Part shown: positions 1 through 11,471 of the stretch, piece by piece
Layout of the letters: every line of letters starts with the position of its first letter
Numbering within the stretch: the stretch's first letter is position 1
Origin: Mesocentrotus franciscanus
Taxonomy: Eukaryota > Echinodermata > Echinoidea > Camarodonta > Strongylocentrotidae
DNA length: 64,000 nucleotides
Direction of reading: 5' to 3'
Assembly: GCA_037976565.1 (NCBI GenBank)
Contig: CP137668.1
Span: 33,864,588-33,928,587 of the forward strand
Notes under the pieces: model-generated
Told to the model about the DNA's origin: nothing
Databases searched by the model: none
What the model saw: the letters and a program-made list of their open reading frames with translations, nothing else
Position numbers and translations under genes: made by a program

Positions 1-204
1 TATAAATGCAAATGGATTTTTGTTTCTGTCTCGTTCTTAACTTCTTATGAAGCAATCATCATGTGTCCCGTATAAAATAACATAACATTTCATTGGGATA
101 GTGTCGGATGTTGTTATTGTCGGAAAACAAATGATTTAATTGAATTTAATTGTTCATAGCTGGAACTTTAATAATAAAGATTTTGATATTTTGTATATCC
201 TCAG

Positions 205-274
205 GTGATCTTATGTCTTCAACCAATTTTCCCTTCTGGTACATGCAACATTTCTATGTTGGTTGCATGATGAG
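205..274 (+). CDS. tmem241: TMEM241-like exon (third from last)
   Basis: A 70 nt exon between TATCCTCAG and GTAGGC. It enters with two bases of a Gly codon and leaves with AG of a Ser codon. It encodes DLMSSTNFPFWYMQHFY plus VGCMM, a loop and the start of a helix. Exon calling rests on the reading-frame match to the next exon and on the resemblance to the family's GDLF..FPF segment. Confidence 0.7.
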
Positions 275-3200
275 GTAGGCAAATGATTCATTCAATTTTC
301 TTTGAACCCTAAGCCTATTGTAATGCATGTGCATGGGGTGGGAGGATGGGAGGGGGGAGTGGCAGGGGTTCGCGTTTTCCTATGCGTGTGTTATATGTAA
401 CTTCTATATGGTACGCATTGTAGTAGACTCATCTTGCATGGTATTATGTGTGTGTGTGTGTGTGTAGCCAACACTGCCATATGATGTCTATAGTACTAAT
501 TAAGTATGGTTTTAATGCTCCATGCATAAACAAAATTAACAGAAAATGAAATACACATGTGGTAATTAAAGTGGAAACGGATTCAAATACAATATTATAT
601 TAATGGAAAGCTTATAACCTAAAGAAAGTGAAAAGTGTCATATCTTTTCCCTAAAAACACATATGTGACCACAATCAGACATTTAACTTTGAATCTTGGC
701 ATCCCCCTCATAAACAAAACCGAAATCATACACATTGGGCGGTTTCGATGATGACGTAGGCGATTGGGGTCAGATTGGGGTCAGATTGGGGTAATTACTT
801 CCGCATTCACTCAACACCGTACGTATCACACACTCTAGACGGTCGACAGCAGCCATACTCTCATCAATTTTAATTATTTATCATCCATTCAAATGAGTGA
901 AGTTAGGCCAGTTAGTAACTTGGATGTACAATATTCATCGTCTGAATCCAGTGACGATGATAGTGATGGCATCGATAGGGCAGTTGGAACAATTACAGAA
1001 TACCACGGTTTCACGGGGCCAGAATTAGAACCAACAGTCTGACAAATATTAGAAATAGGGACTTTTAGATTTGCACGATGAGAACGTGGACTGCCACATG
1101 GACATCCTTTTAAGGCAATGTGACGTCCTTTTAAGGCACTGCCAGGCACTGCCAGTGCCTTAAAAGGACGTCACATTGCCTTAAAAGGATGTCCATGTGG
1201 CAGTCCACTTTCTCCAACTACCAACGACCATCGACCAACATTAGTCTAAGCACAAAGCTTTTTTTTCTTTTGTATTTTTAGAACGAGACATCAGTCTTGT
1301 CGATTAAAATATCTAATAGGGTCTTTGACAGCAGACTAAGCGGTGTAAGAGCTATACTAACTATAGCGGGCACAAGGTACAAACAAATTCGTGTGTGGGA
1401 CTATACACAGGCTGGACTTTTTGCGTTACTGAAATAGTGCTCAGAATTCAACTAATTCATCTACTAAATGACCATAATAGACAAGAAAAAATTCAAAGGT
1501 AAGGACAAGACTCAGTGCTTATCAATATAACAGAAATTTTGCATGAAATATCATCAGGAAAGCCATCTAAATTTGTCACAAATTAGCGATGAACACACCA
1601 AATTCAGCGCTGCAATGACGGACAAAACGGCGTAGAATTCAACTTTTCATCCACCAAATGAATACGAACACTTGCATTATACAATCTTCAATACCTGTAT
1701 CATCATTATCGCAAACAATAAAATCACAGTCTATATCTACGGCTAATATATGAAGACTAACAATATGGTAGGGTATTCTGCAATCAAGCCGGCCAGTTTT
1801 CGATAGCACGAATGATCACCTGCAATATTAGTTATTACTTAGACATATATTGTGTTAATTTTCATTGATTTCTTTTATCTGTACAATTTCTTTCGTCAGT
1901 TTTATGTAATAAGGAACATTACACTTTTTTTTTTTTTAGTTTATCTTTATTTAATTCAAAGAACAGACATGCAAAACAATCAAAACATGCAACAAACTTA
2001 TACGGCAAAAGCCATAGACTCCATGTAGTGGGTACGAGCTTTGTTTGTTTTGGGACAATCTCCCAATCGCCTACGTCACATTATTTTGGGCGATTTATTG
2101 GTGTCATTTGGGCGAGAAAATGAATGATGAACAATTCATGGTTTTGGGGTTAGTTTTTTGGTTGTTACGACCTGATTGATTATCATAAAAATCTGAAATA
2201 TTTAAAAAAAAATTACTGAGGTCATAAGCTTTCCATTGATATAATATTGTATTTGAATCCGTTTCTACTTTAAGTCACTGAAATTCATGTAGACAGGCTT
2301 CAATATGGAGCATACACGTACCTCACTTCTAATTTTGTTATAGACCTTAAGAGTTGGAATGATACTGCATGAGTGACTCACAGAGGCCCCATGCCTTATA
2401 GAGCAGTGTTGGCAGCGTGCACATATGTGTACAATTAAAGGGCATTCCAACCTTCCTAATAATTTCATTTATGTGAAAGGGGTAAAAAAAACAAAGAATG
2501 GCGAGGGTGTACCTTAGTACATGTACCTTACTTCCAATTTTGTTATAGACCTTAAGAGTTGAAATGATACTGCATGAGTGACTCACAGAGGCCCCATGCT
2601 TTATAGAGCAGTGTTGGCAATGTGCACATACATGTACAATTAAAGGGCAATCCAACCTTTGTAATAATTTTATTTATGTGAAAGGGGAGAAAAAAAAGAA
2701 TGGCGAAGGTTTGAAATAAATCAGACCAATAATAAGAAAGTTATGAAAGTTTGAAGCATATGATCACTAAATCTATGCAAATTGGCAATTTGGACACTGG
2801 ATTGTGACGTATTCATGGACAACTCTCTCGTTTGTCACGTACAAAAATATCACAAATTTCTGTTTTTCTCCTAAGCGCCTTCTTCCTTGGACACGTCTGA
2901 AAATATATTGTAGGTAGCATATATTATCAAAGGTTCTCTCAAAAGAAAAGAACCTGAGCCCGAGTCTTACATTTTTGAAAAATTGACATTTTAATCATTT
3001 TGAGTGTTGGAACAAATGGGAAAGTTGTCTGGCACTTTGTCACAGTGACATTGCTGATTTAGCCAATTTGAAGTGCCCATACGTACATGTATAGAGATTA
3101 CAACTTTCAAAAATTAATAACTTTTCATTTTTTGACCGATTTTGTTCAAACTTACAATCTGCTTTCCTGATTTTTCTACTTTATTTTGGAGTAGTTTACT

Positions 3201-5583
3201 GTTAAGGTTGGATTTCCGTCTATAAATGCATGGTTGGTTCCAATTACAGTGATTACCCTTTCATATAGTGATCATGTACAATATAAATTATTTTTCAAGA
3301 AAGTTTGATAACTTCAAAAAATGTATTTCCCTGAATGGAACATTTAACACCATATGTCGAGGGTCCTCTTTGTTGTTCATACATGTACAAACACGAGTTC
3401 GAACTTAGAGGGGGGTGTTAAACATTTTACCCTCTTGTAAGAGCATAAGTTGTGGTTGCTCTATTTCTGCAAGTTTCTTTGACAACTGCTTAGACTAGTA
3501 GTGAATCAGTATCACAAGGTGAGTCACAGAAGGTGTCTACCTAAATTTACCAGACACACACAAAAAAAATGATGCTCCTTTTCCATGACCTAACGTTGTC
3601 CCAAATGAATCACCAACGTCTCCTTTAGTGATCCAAAAAGAGCTTGAATAAATACATCAAGCAAAATACACAAATTATAATAATTTGTTTTTTGGCACCA
3701 ATGTCACCCGGAAATGTGATAAACTGGACTAATAAACAATAATTAACAGTAACAGATCTGATTGTTGAATGTTCATAATAGTTCGAAAAGTTATTTACAC
3801 CAAAGGGGGATAAAACAGAGATAAATTACTTGCCCAACTGGACTAGTGGTAGTGTGATTTTTTGATTGTCCTACACACTGCACTGTGTGTATTGCCCTTG
3901 CAGCTAGTGCAGGCAAGTAAATAGTCACATTTATCACCATGCACAAACTTATTTCCCATTTCACCACTATACATGTATATCTTAACAAGAGTGATATCCC
4001 TCTCTTTGATCTATTTTTCCCATCTTTTTTCTATCTTCACAGTGGTATCTTAGGAGTAACTCTGGCTTTATGTCATCTGTACATGAAGCATGCTTTTCCA
4101 GACTTTGTTCTCTCCCTCACTGTCTCCACGTCCAAGATCTTGTGTGTGGGCATTTCCACTCTTGTCTACCTCACAGTCTTTAATATCCATTTCTTCCTCA
4201 GGTATTTTCACCTTTTCTTTTTCTTCAATTTATTTATTTATTTATTTATAGTTATTATTATTATTATTATTATTTGTTTTTGCGGCGGGGTGTTTGTCTA
4301 AAATTTGCTTGTTGGAAAGGAACATCTCTATATTGTTAAATCATCTGTCAATGTTCTTAACTCTGTGTAAAAAGAGCAGGAGCAGCTCCAGGTTTTTAGG
4401 TACAAAAGGGGGGGGGGGCAATTCCCCCATATTGTGTCAAGAAAAGAAGTTTATTAGGCAAAAATTGAAGAAAAAAAAGTGGGGGGGGGGGATATATCCA
4501 ATACAGGACAACAAACAAACACATAAAGGGGGTAAGGGACCCTGTGATACCCCTGGTCCATGCATTTGCCCCTAAAGAGATATCAGTCCAATCTGAATCT
4601 CAACATAGTTCAATGTGCTATTGAATTAAAAATGTTCATTGTTTATTTTGCTCTATTTACTGAAATCTTTTGGTTAAGATTGAGGTGAAAGCATGTTGAT
4701 AAAGTGATAAACATTTAACTGTTAATGTTACTTTTATTTTGCAATTCCCTATGACTATTTCTACATGTACTTGTTAACATAACATTTCACAGACAGTTAA
4801 ATGAAATAAACTAATAATATAGATATATCGACTGCTACGAGAGGACTGGCTGTTTTTATATGCTCAAGGGAGTTGCATCCTGCCATCACCCCGAGGCGTG
4901 CCTGGGTGGGCGGCGCGCCGAGGGGTGATGGCAGGATGCAACTTCCCCGCGAGCCGGTATAGAAACAGCCAGTCTGTGAATATTAAAGCAGTCGATTTTT
5001 CTTTTATATACCGTATTGACACAAAAATCTACCAAGAATTCTTACCTTATCCTTTTCTTGAGTAAAGATTGGTTAAAACATTACAGAAAATCTAGACACT
5101 CTGTTAATCTTCGCTGGAAAGATGACTGAATTTTACAATCATTTGGGAGTCATAGACAAAAAGCACTGTATGGTATCCACGCTCGCACAAAGAAAACTTT
5201 AACACGTTAACCAATGGGGATCGGTAGGCGGGTATGAGGGCACTTTTTAAAAGAATATTGACTGGTAGGCGGGCATGGCTAAAATCACGACTCCAATTTC
5301 GACCAATCAGATGGCTGGATTTCTAAAGTGAGGTATATAAAGAATGATAATTTCATCATAGAAGTCAAAGTCTCTGACTACAGGAATAGTCATCAGTACA
5401 CACTGTATAATTATAGTAAATCTGATTTATCTCTTATCTCCACCCCCTTGCAGTATATTCTTTTGCCTTGCTGGTCAGCTCATTCATTCCATTGCAAAGC
5501 ATGATGGGAGTGGTGAAAAGTCATCCCATCACATCGCAGAGGACGATATCATAGGGCCAAAACAGGAAAAGGAACAAGCATAA
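205..5583 (+). CDS. tmem241: TMEM241 (SLC35D4)-like nucleotide-sugar transporter, last three exons
   Basis: Three exons join in frame: 205-274, 4043-4201 and 5454-5583 (stop TAA 5581-5583). The 5' part of the gene lies before base 1. Each border is AG/GT. The phases fit: 274 ends with AG, the base at 4043 completes Ser; 4201 ends with AG, the base at 5454 completes Ser. The joined peptide runs GDLMSSTNFPFWYMQHFY, then SGILGVTLALCHLYMKH, then KILCVGISTLVYLTVF, and ends in a polar tail with EDD and KQEKEQA. From memory of human TMEM241, the GDL-FPF-SGxLG pattern, the KI...GxS helix and the C-terminal position correspond closely with similar spacing; no alignment was run. The family has the drug/metabolite-transporter fold of Golgi nucleotide-sugar carriers, and TMEM241 has been linked to UDP-GlcNAc transport. 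Only about the last three membrane helices are in the window. Another SLC35 member is the main alternative. Confidence 0.75.
468..2415. mobile_element. long inverted-repeat element in the TMEM241-like intron
   Basis: The segment 558-620 recurs as its reverse complement at 2219-2277 (shared core AACGGATTCAAATACAATAT). Further in, TGACGTAGGCGATTGGG near 754 pairs with CCCAATCGCCTACGTCA near 2062, and further out CCAACACTGC at 469-478 pairs with GCAGTGTTGG near 2404. This nesting of matching arms around a unique centre fits a non-autonomous DNA transposon or fold-back element of about 1.7-1.9 kb. No coding sequence was recognised. The exact ends and any target duplication are not clear. Confidence 0.55.
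1086..1208. repeat. perfect 56-bp palindrome with 11-base loop
   Basis: Bases 1086-1141 are the exact reverse complement of 1153-1208; the loop is 1142-1152. Each arm holds two copies of TCCTTTTAAGGCA separated by TGTGACG. The structure sits near the centre of the larger inverted-repeat element. Confidence 0.9.
2318..2712. repeat. tandem duplication, 205-bp unit, two copies
   Basis: The unit starting GTACCTCACTTC at 2318 repeats at 2523 with a few substitutions. It contains GACTCACAGAGGCCCCATG and ends in an A-rich run. The first copy overlaps the right arm of the upstream inverted-repeat element, so the duplication may extend that element. Confidence 0.85.
4043..4201 (+). CDS. tmem241: TMEM241-like exon (next to last)
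   Basis: A 159 nt exon after TATCTTCACAG and before GTATTTTC. It encodes two hydrophobic helices around GILGVTLALCHLYMKH and KILCVGISTLVYLTVF. The open frame continues into the intron as meaningless T-rich sequence. Confidence 0.75.
4828..4995. mobile_element. GC-rich palindromic element (MITE-like)
   Basis: TCGACTGC (4828-4835) pairs with GCAGTCGA (4988-4995), GACTGGCTGTTT pairs with AAACAGCCAGTC, and GTTGCATCCTGCCATCACCCC pairs with its reverse complement beyond a GGGCGGCGCGCC centre. This is a large imperfect hairpin in AT-rich DNA, consistent with a miniature inverted-repeat transposon between the last two transporter exons. Confidence 0.65.
5454..5583 (+). CDS. tmem241: TMEM241-like terminal exon with stop
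   Basis: Acceptor CCCCCTTGCAG, then 42 codons and TAA at 5581-5583. It encodes the last helix (IFFCLAGQLIHSIAKHDG) and a hydrophilic, partly acidic tail facing the cytosol in this fold. A possible poly(A) signal AATAAA sits at 6619-6624. Confidence 0.72.
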
Positions 5584-5773
5584 GTTGTTTTTGACCAGTG
5601 TCACATGCACATCTTGCCTTACTGTCAATAGCTCCTGTCGCGTCAAATATACCTTGGGTTGAGTCAATATTTGCCACGGTAATACAGTCAGACAATTTAT
5701 TTATTTATTTATTTTTAATTGATGGTTTTCTTTGATTAAAAATAGTTGTTCCTATTCATAAAGTGTACTTTGT

Positions 5774-6250
5774 TTCATAGTCCTGGTTCAAACCTGGGCC
5801 CTGTTTCATAAAACTTTTTATTGTTTACAAATTACCATAAATTGTTATAAGCTACTGAAATAGTTGCATTTGATTGGCCGTTCACAAATAATTTGTTATA
5901 GGAACGTGACAGTTGTTGTTGATGAGATGTTTTATGAAACAGGGCCCAGGTTTTAACCTGGGTTTTTTTTTCACAAAGACTAAGATCGACTTTAAGTTGG
6001 ACTTAACTATGGAAGGCCATTCATGCCACTGTTTGATCTCACCAATTACTGGCATTGGTCTCTCAAGGAATGTACAAATCATGGTCACAAATCTACAGAA
6101 TCTACATTTTTTGATAATTCATTATTGAAGGAAAAAATATTATCGAAAGATCATAAAGTGAGAGCAATCAATGGCATGAATGGCCTGCCATAGTTAAGTC
6201 CAACTTAAAGTCGATCTTAGTCTTTGTGAAACACTCCCCTGGACTATGAA
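5774..6250. mobile_element. nested palindromic elements (three inverted-repeat pairs)
   Basis: Three inverted pairs occur. Outermost: TTCATAGTCCTGG (5774-5786) with CCTGGACTATGAA (6238-6250). Left: CCTGGGCCCTGTTTCATAAA at 5793 with its reverse complement ending 5950 (22 bp perfect). Right: a 60-bp arm 5969-6028 (TTTCACAAAGACTAAGATCG...) with 6172-6231. This looks like one small element inserted in another, downstream of the transporter stop codon. Confidence 0.7.
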
Positions 6251-9200
6251 GCAACTACTAGGAGAGGGTTAGTCCTCTGATTGTGTAGTGCCAAATATCA
6301 ACCGCTTCATTCTGTTATTATTAACAGAAATGCTGTAATGAAATTAACAAATGAAAAGTCATGTCGGTGACAACAAAAAATGCTCTCATTTCTGACCATT
6401 GTTTTATTTGATCATTTTGTTACAGAACTGTATTTCATTTGAAATTGATAAAGATGTTTACACTTAGCTAATCCAGGTTCAACTTAGTCTAAGATGTTAA
6501 TGTGAGCCAATGGTGCTGGTAACAAGTTGATGCAAAAGGTTATGGTAACTTGAAGAACTTCACCCTTATTTCACATAGATATTGTTAAGAGGTTGATTAA
6601 ATGTTTTCTTTTGTTGAAAATAAATATTTTATTTTTATATTGATCCATGTTACCTGGCAAATGGGTGCTTTTTTAAATGCTGCTTTATATTTTAATGAAG
6701 TCTTACATGACAAGATATAGTATCTTGTGCATTTTGAAGTTTTAGAATGTTTTAAAGCATGTTGAATTTGTATATTTTCTCTTCAAGGCTTGTCTGTTTG
6801 TATCTTAATTAATAGTTTAAGGTGGAATGTAAATTTTCTTGGCATAATTTGAAGGGGAGACAGGTATATAAATGTATTCAAAGTATTCATTTCAGATTTC
6901 TATAAAAGACATTATCACAGCTGTAGTCGATTCCACTGTGATACTTCTATTTTATCGCCAAACCTTCTCCAGACCGGCCAAGTCTTGATCATTTTGGGTA
7001 ACACTATTTATTGCTTGGTCTGTTGCTGGTCTCATTGGTGTAATAACATGGACATCCAATGGTTTGTTAGTGGGCTGGTTGACAACTAAAGTCCAAACTT
7101 TTTTGTCCCTTTTTTCGAATTTGAGCTAAAGTAAATCTGACTTTTTTTATTGAAAATATTTCAGGAATGTTATATGTTACAGGGTATTTTATTATCATTT
7201 CAAAATTTTTAGAATCATTTTGTATATACATGTATATGTATTTATTATTGTGAACTTGCGGCCTGCTAAATGTCATGTGGACTAAGTTTATATACTACGC
7301 ACAAAACTATGGCAAGTAACAATACTTTTAAAGCCATATTTGCCTGATATGTGTGTGCATTTTTTTATTTTTCTCGTTTTATCAGTCCATCCCTGATCTG
7401 ATAATAATTGAACCTGCTGAAATATTAAACCTAGTTTCATTCCAATGTTGCAAAATGGCACACTTCGATATACATGTTGTGTTTACAAAAAAGTTCAAAC
7501 TTGTTATTAAGTTCATGAAAATTTGATTTCCATGAAATACCAAAATATATGGATGCAGAGCAGCTCTGAACTGAATATAAGAGGCACATCCTAATAAATT
7601 ATTGATCTTTACTCCTGACAACTCACAAAATTCCCTCTTTTATATGCTTGTTACTCAATAATTACATAATTCTGTCAAATTTGTTTGGCATATGTAGTAT
7701 TCATAAATATTGTATGACCCTCAACATTTGCTTCAAGTTCTGTAATATTCTATTTTTTCAAATTCATTTTGTCATCATCAGAACTCAAAGGTCCAAATTC
7801 TGCCAATTTAGTTGAACCCGACCCTGGGTATAAAATGGCGTTTAACAAAAGGAAAACTCAGAAACACCCAGACTAACTTCCTTTGTGTTATGTCTCGTCT
7901 AGATATGACACGGTTCAGATTTCTGTATCTTATAACACAGCTCAGCGAATACGTGCGAGACCTTTACCGCACCACATGTGAACTAGCCTATATTAAGCCT
8001 GATTTTTAACAAAAGCCTAAACCCAGCTTCAGGTTGGAATTTTAAAAAGTAGAATACAGACCAACAATTTTGTTTGTAATGCACTTACTTCTGCTATACT
8101 GACAGGTTGAAGGTGTCAGGATTTAAAAGAAGTTCTTTTCTGTTCAAATTAGCAAATATTGGTTTTGATGAAAATTTTAGTTACAAAATATGACATTTAC
8201 ATCGTTTATAAGATGTATACATCTAAAGTGTACTGGTATTTCAATACTGTAATCATTTCAGTGGTAACTTCTCTTGTGCTCAATTCATGATTCATGATGC
8301 ATGTCTTTTCACAATACAGTGACTCGGCAGATGTGAACAATTATATTTAAAAGTGATTCCATACATGTACATATATACGTTTTTATAATAGACCTATGTA
8401 CCCGTCCGGTACAGTCAACGGCTAAATTATTCACACCCTTAACAAGTTTTGTAATTTGTTTAATTATGTGAAAAATTGATTCACCCCGATTTATGTATCT
8501 GATAATGTAACACATTAAAGCTTACATCTAAAAGGTATTCAACAAAGGCCCCAATTCAACCATTCCACCTTACAAAAAACACAAAATTTACAAGGTTATG
8601 AATAATTTATTTGTTAGCTGTACATTTATTTCTTTCTTTAATGACACTTTCGAAGACCGTCAAATGATCATACTACATGTATTCTCTGAGAAGCTTATTA
8701 ACATAGTACTGCACACTTGTTGTCATGGTGTTTTTCTTTGCTCAATTCTGCTAGTTCTACATGCACTTGCAAATTGTAGAAAATACTAAGTTTTAAAGTG
8801 CCAAATGTTCCATCATTATTATGTAGAATTTAAAAATGATAGCACAATATTTTTGCTGAATCAAGAGCTCCACATTTTAAAAACTCAACAAGTTATCATG
8901 GCCATCTGCGGCACTGAAATCCTTTGGCAAGACATTAATCTACATTTTTCACACTAGACCCAGGAATTATTTCCTTGAAATGCTAGAGCGCCATAATGGC
9001 AGCCATGCTAAAGCTGGGGTAATAATTGTGGAGTGCCAGGATTGTCAAGTCCGACAGATATGAGTGCTAAACAAGAACCCATTTAGTGTATTATCATGAT
9101 TATAATTATATGTATATGCATATGAATATTTATTAGAATATAAGAGGAATGACAGTAATATGACCGTCAATGTTTGAAACTCGGTTCTTTCAATCAAATT

Positions 9201-11291
9201 GTGCCTTCATACCATTCATACATGTAGGCAAGTTTAGGCAAGTCCAGGCTACATATATACATTTTGTCCTGTATGTTACCGACTGTATCCAATATTGAAG
9301 TATATCTGGGCCTGTATTTAATTCGGTATGCGGATTAAGTCAGTATGTTACTTAGCATTGGCTAAGTGAAAAGTCTCAACTCGTATTCAGATTACATCTA
9401 AGAATTTTTCTTTAGCAAGCTTTCTTTTGTGACGTCATATGGTCAATCCAAAATAATGCGCAATTAACGTGTTGCATTAAATACACCATATGCCTGCCAA
9501 TCAAGGCCTCCAAAATTGTTGGCTTAAGTCAGCTAGGGAGCCGTCTTAAACTTAAGGTAAAAATACTTGGCCAAAAGCTTCCATTGAATACCAAAGTTGA
9601 CTAAGTATTTTACCTAAAATACTCATTTCTGAGATGGCTCTGATGGTTGCATTAAGTCAATAGTCCTTTTAGCGCTCAGATCAGACCTAATACAAAGTCA
9701 AATGACGTGGTTTGAAGTAAATTTAGGTTTTTAACCCCCAAATACGCTGGACTTGCCCTTATACATGTACAAATCTTGTATCAATACCATTATGTCCACT
9801 GGGTGGGCTTGGCAAATGATATTTCATTTGATCAGTCGTGTTTCCATACTGAAATATGTAAGGATGCCAAGAAAATTAAACAGAGAACAACTGACTTTAT
9901 GTGCATTATTGATCTATTTTGTTATTGGTATTGTTTTGTGGGGAACAACTTTCCTGAAAGCGATGTACACATGTATATTTTCTGTCCAAATCATACATCA
10001 TGACTTGTTTTTAACTTCCTTTCCACAATGTTTTGACTTTGTAAATAATTTTCAGTCAATCCATCAAGTAGGTAGTCTCTTAAATAAAGCACAATGTTAT
10101 TAAAGAACAAAGTATTCAGGAACTTCCCAATTATTCAATAATGAATTTATTTGTTTTCAATACTACTCCCTTCAATCCCTGAGGCACGTGAGAAAGGAAA
10201 CAAAGTACCTCAATAATAAGAAAATTATGACAACCTAAATCATACAACTGTACATGTACAAGTATTTCATCCAGATGAAAACGAATATCTGTTTCAGATG
10301 GTTAGCAAAAAAGACAAAATGAAATGGACGTACGAAACGAGTTCCTCATTCCTAAGATTTTTAAATCATGCAAATGTTTTCAAATGTGCATGAAAACTAC
10401 CGGTATGCAAAATGTGTGATCTGAAAGCACAATTTGCACAAGTTTGTGTTCATTTTCAAGTTATCAATGGCTGGGAGGGCAATTCGATAGAAGAAACATT
10501 TTTTGGTGAAAAACTACTTCACAGGCAAATGAGGTTTTCTGTCCTGTTCAAAAGGCTGCCAGCTTCAGGAAGTACATGTAGAAATTTCAGCACGTTTGTG
10601 TCAATGATTTTCACAGATCTTTCAACAGTTGTGTAGGATATATGTTGTTAATATCTTTCAAGCCTAAATGTGGCCAACATGAGAAGATAATAATTGAAAT
10701 GGAGTGACAGATGTCCTGCTGCCTATACATGATCATAACAAAATGCAAAAGTGGTACAAATTTATTTGAGAAAGGTGAATTACATGTATATTATTCGAAT
10801 AGCCAAAATTTAACCAAAACTATTGAATTTCTAAAGCTATGAATTCAAAAACTATCACTACAATGTATGTTTCCCTCAGTGGTGTGGCCTTTGGAGGACA
10901 CAGGGCCACCTGAGGAGTAACATGTACCCCCATAATTTGTTGGTGCCGCTCCGGGTCTGCCACAACAAATTACACAAATGCAATTTATCGATGCCTATCG
11001 AAAACTGCGTAAAGCATTGGAATGTCAGGTTGCATGTTCTCTACAGTCACATAGAAGCAACCCAGCAATTCGCTTACCTGCGCCCCTGCAGAAAGGGTTG
11101 AAATCCTTCCCCCTTCCCTGCTAGTGCCCCCTCCTGAAAATCTCTGGTTAAGCCACTGGTACCTCTGGATATGAGGCAATGTAGATTGTACATGTATATC
11201 CAACTCCAGTGTTTTTTATCAAAAATCAGTAAAACTACTTAAAATCATTAACTACTGGAACTATTACAACAAAAAAACATTTGGGGTAGGG
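6251..11291. other. intergenic region without recognised gene
   Basis: AT-rich sequence with only short, low-quality open frames. Around 9311-9690 there are loosely inverted words (TTAAGTCAG, AAATACTTGGCC) that could be a decayed transposon. TTTATT at 10761-10766, read on the minus strand as AATAAA, is a possible poly(A) signal for the hydrolase gene about 525 bases after its stop. Confidence 0.5.
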
Positions 11292-11471
11292 TCATCCTCC
11301 TTTGGACGATTTACTGTGTCGTTGCCTCCAATGCTTGACCAGTTTCTTGATTGGTTCTACGACTGCATTGGGATTGCGATATAACATGTGATGGTCTGCT
11401 CCGTTTATGAGTAGGTGTTTGGCTGATGGGTGTATGGAAGATACCAGCTTTTGAGTGGCCTTTGCCCAAAC
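11292..11471 (-). CDS. hydrolase-fold gene, last exon with catalytic-His region and stop
   Basis: Acceptor TCCTCCTAG, 59 codons, TGA at 11294-11292. It encodes VWAKATQKLVSSIHPSAKHL, then LINGADHHMLYRNPNAV and a basic tail. GADHHMLYRNP occupies the place of the conserved GxGHxxxxxxP histidine loop. Confidence 0.9.
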   Translation of the reverse strand, partial: VWAKATQKLVSSIHPSAKHLLINGADHHMLYRNPNAVVEPIKKLVKHWRQRHSKSSKGG

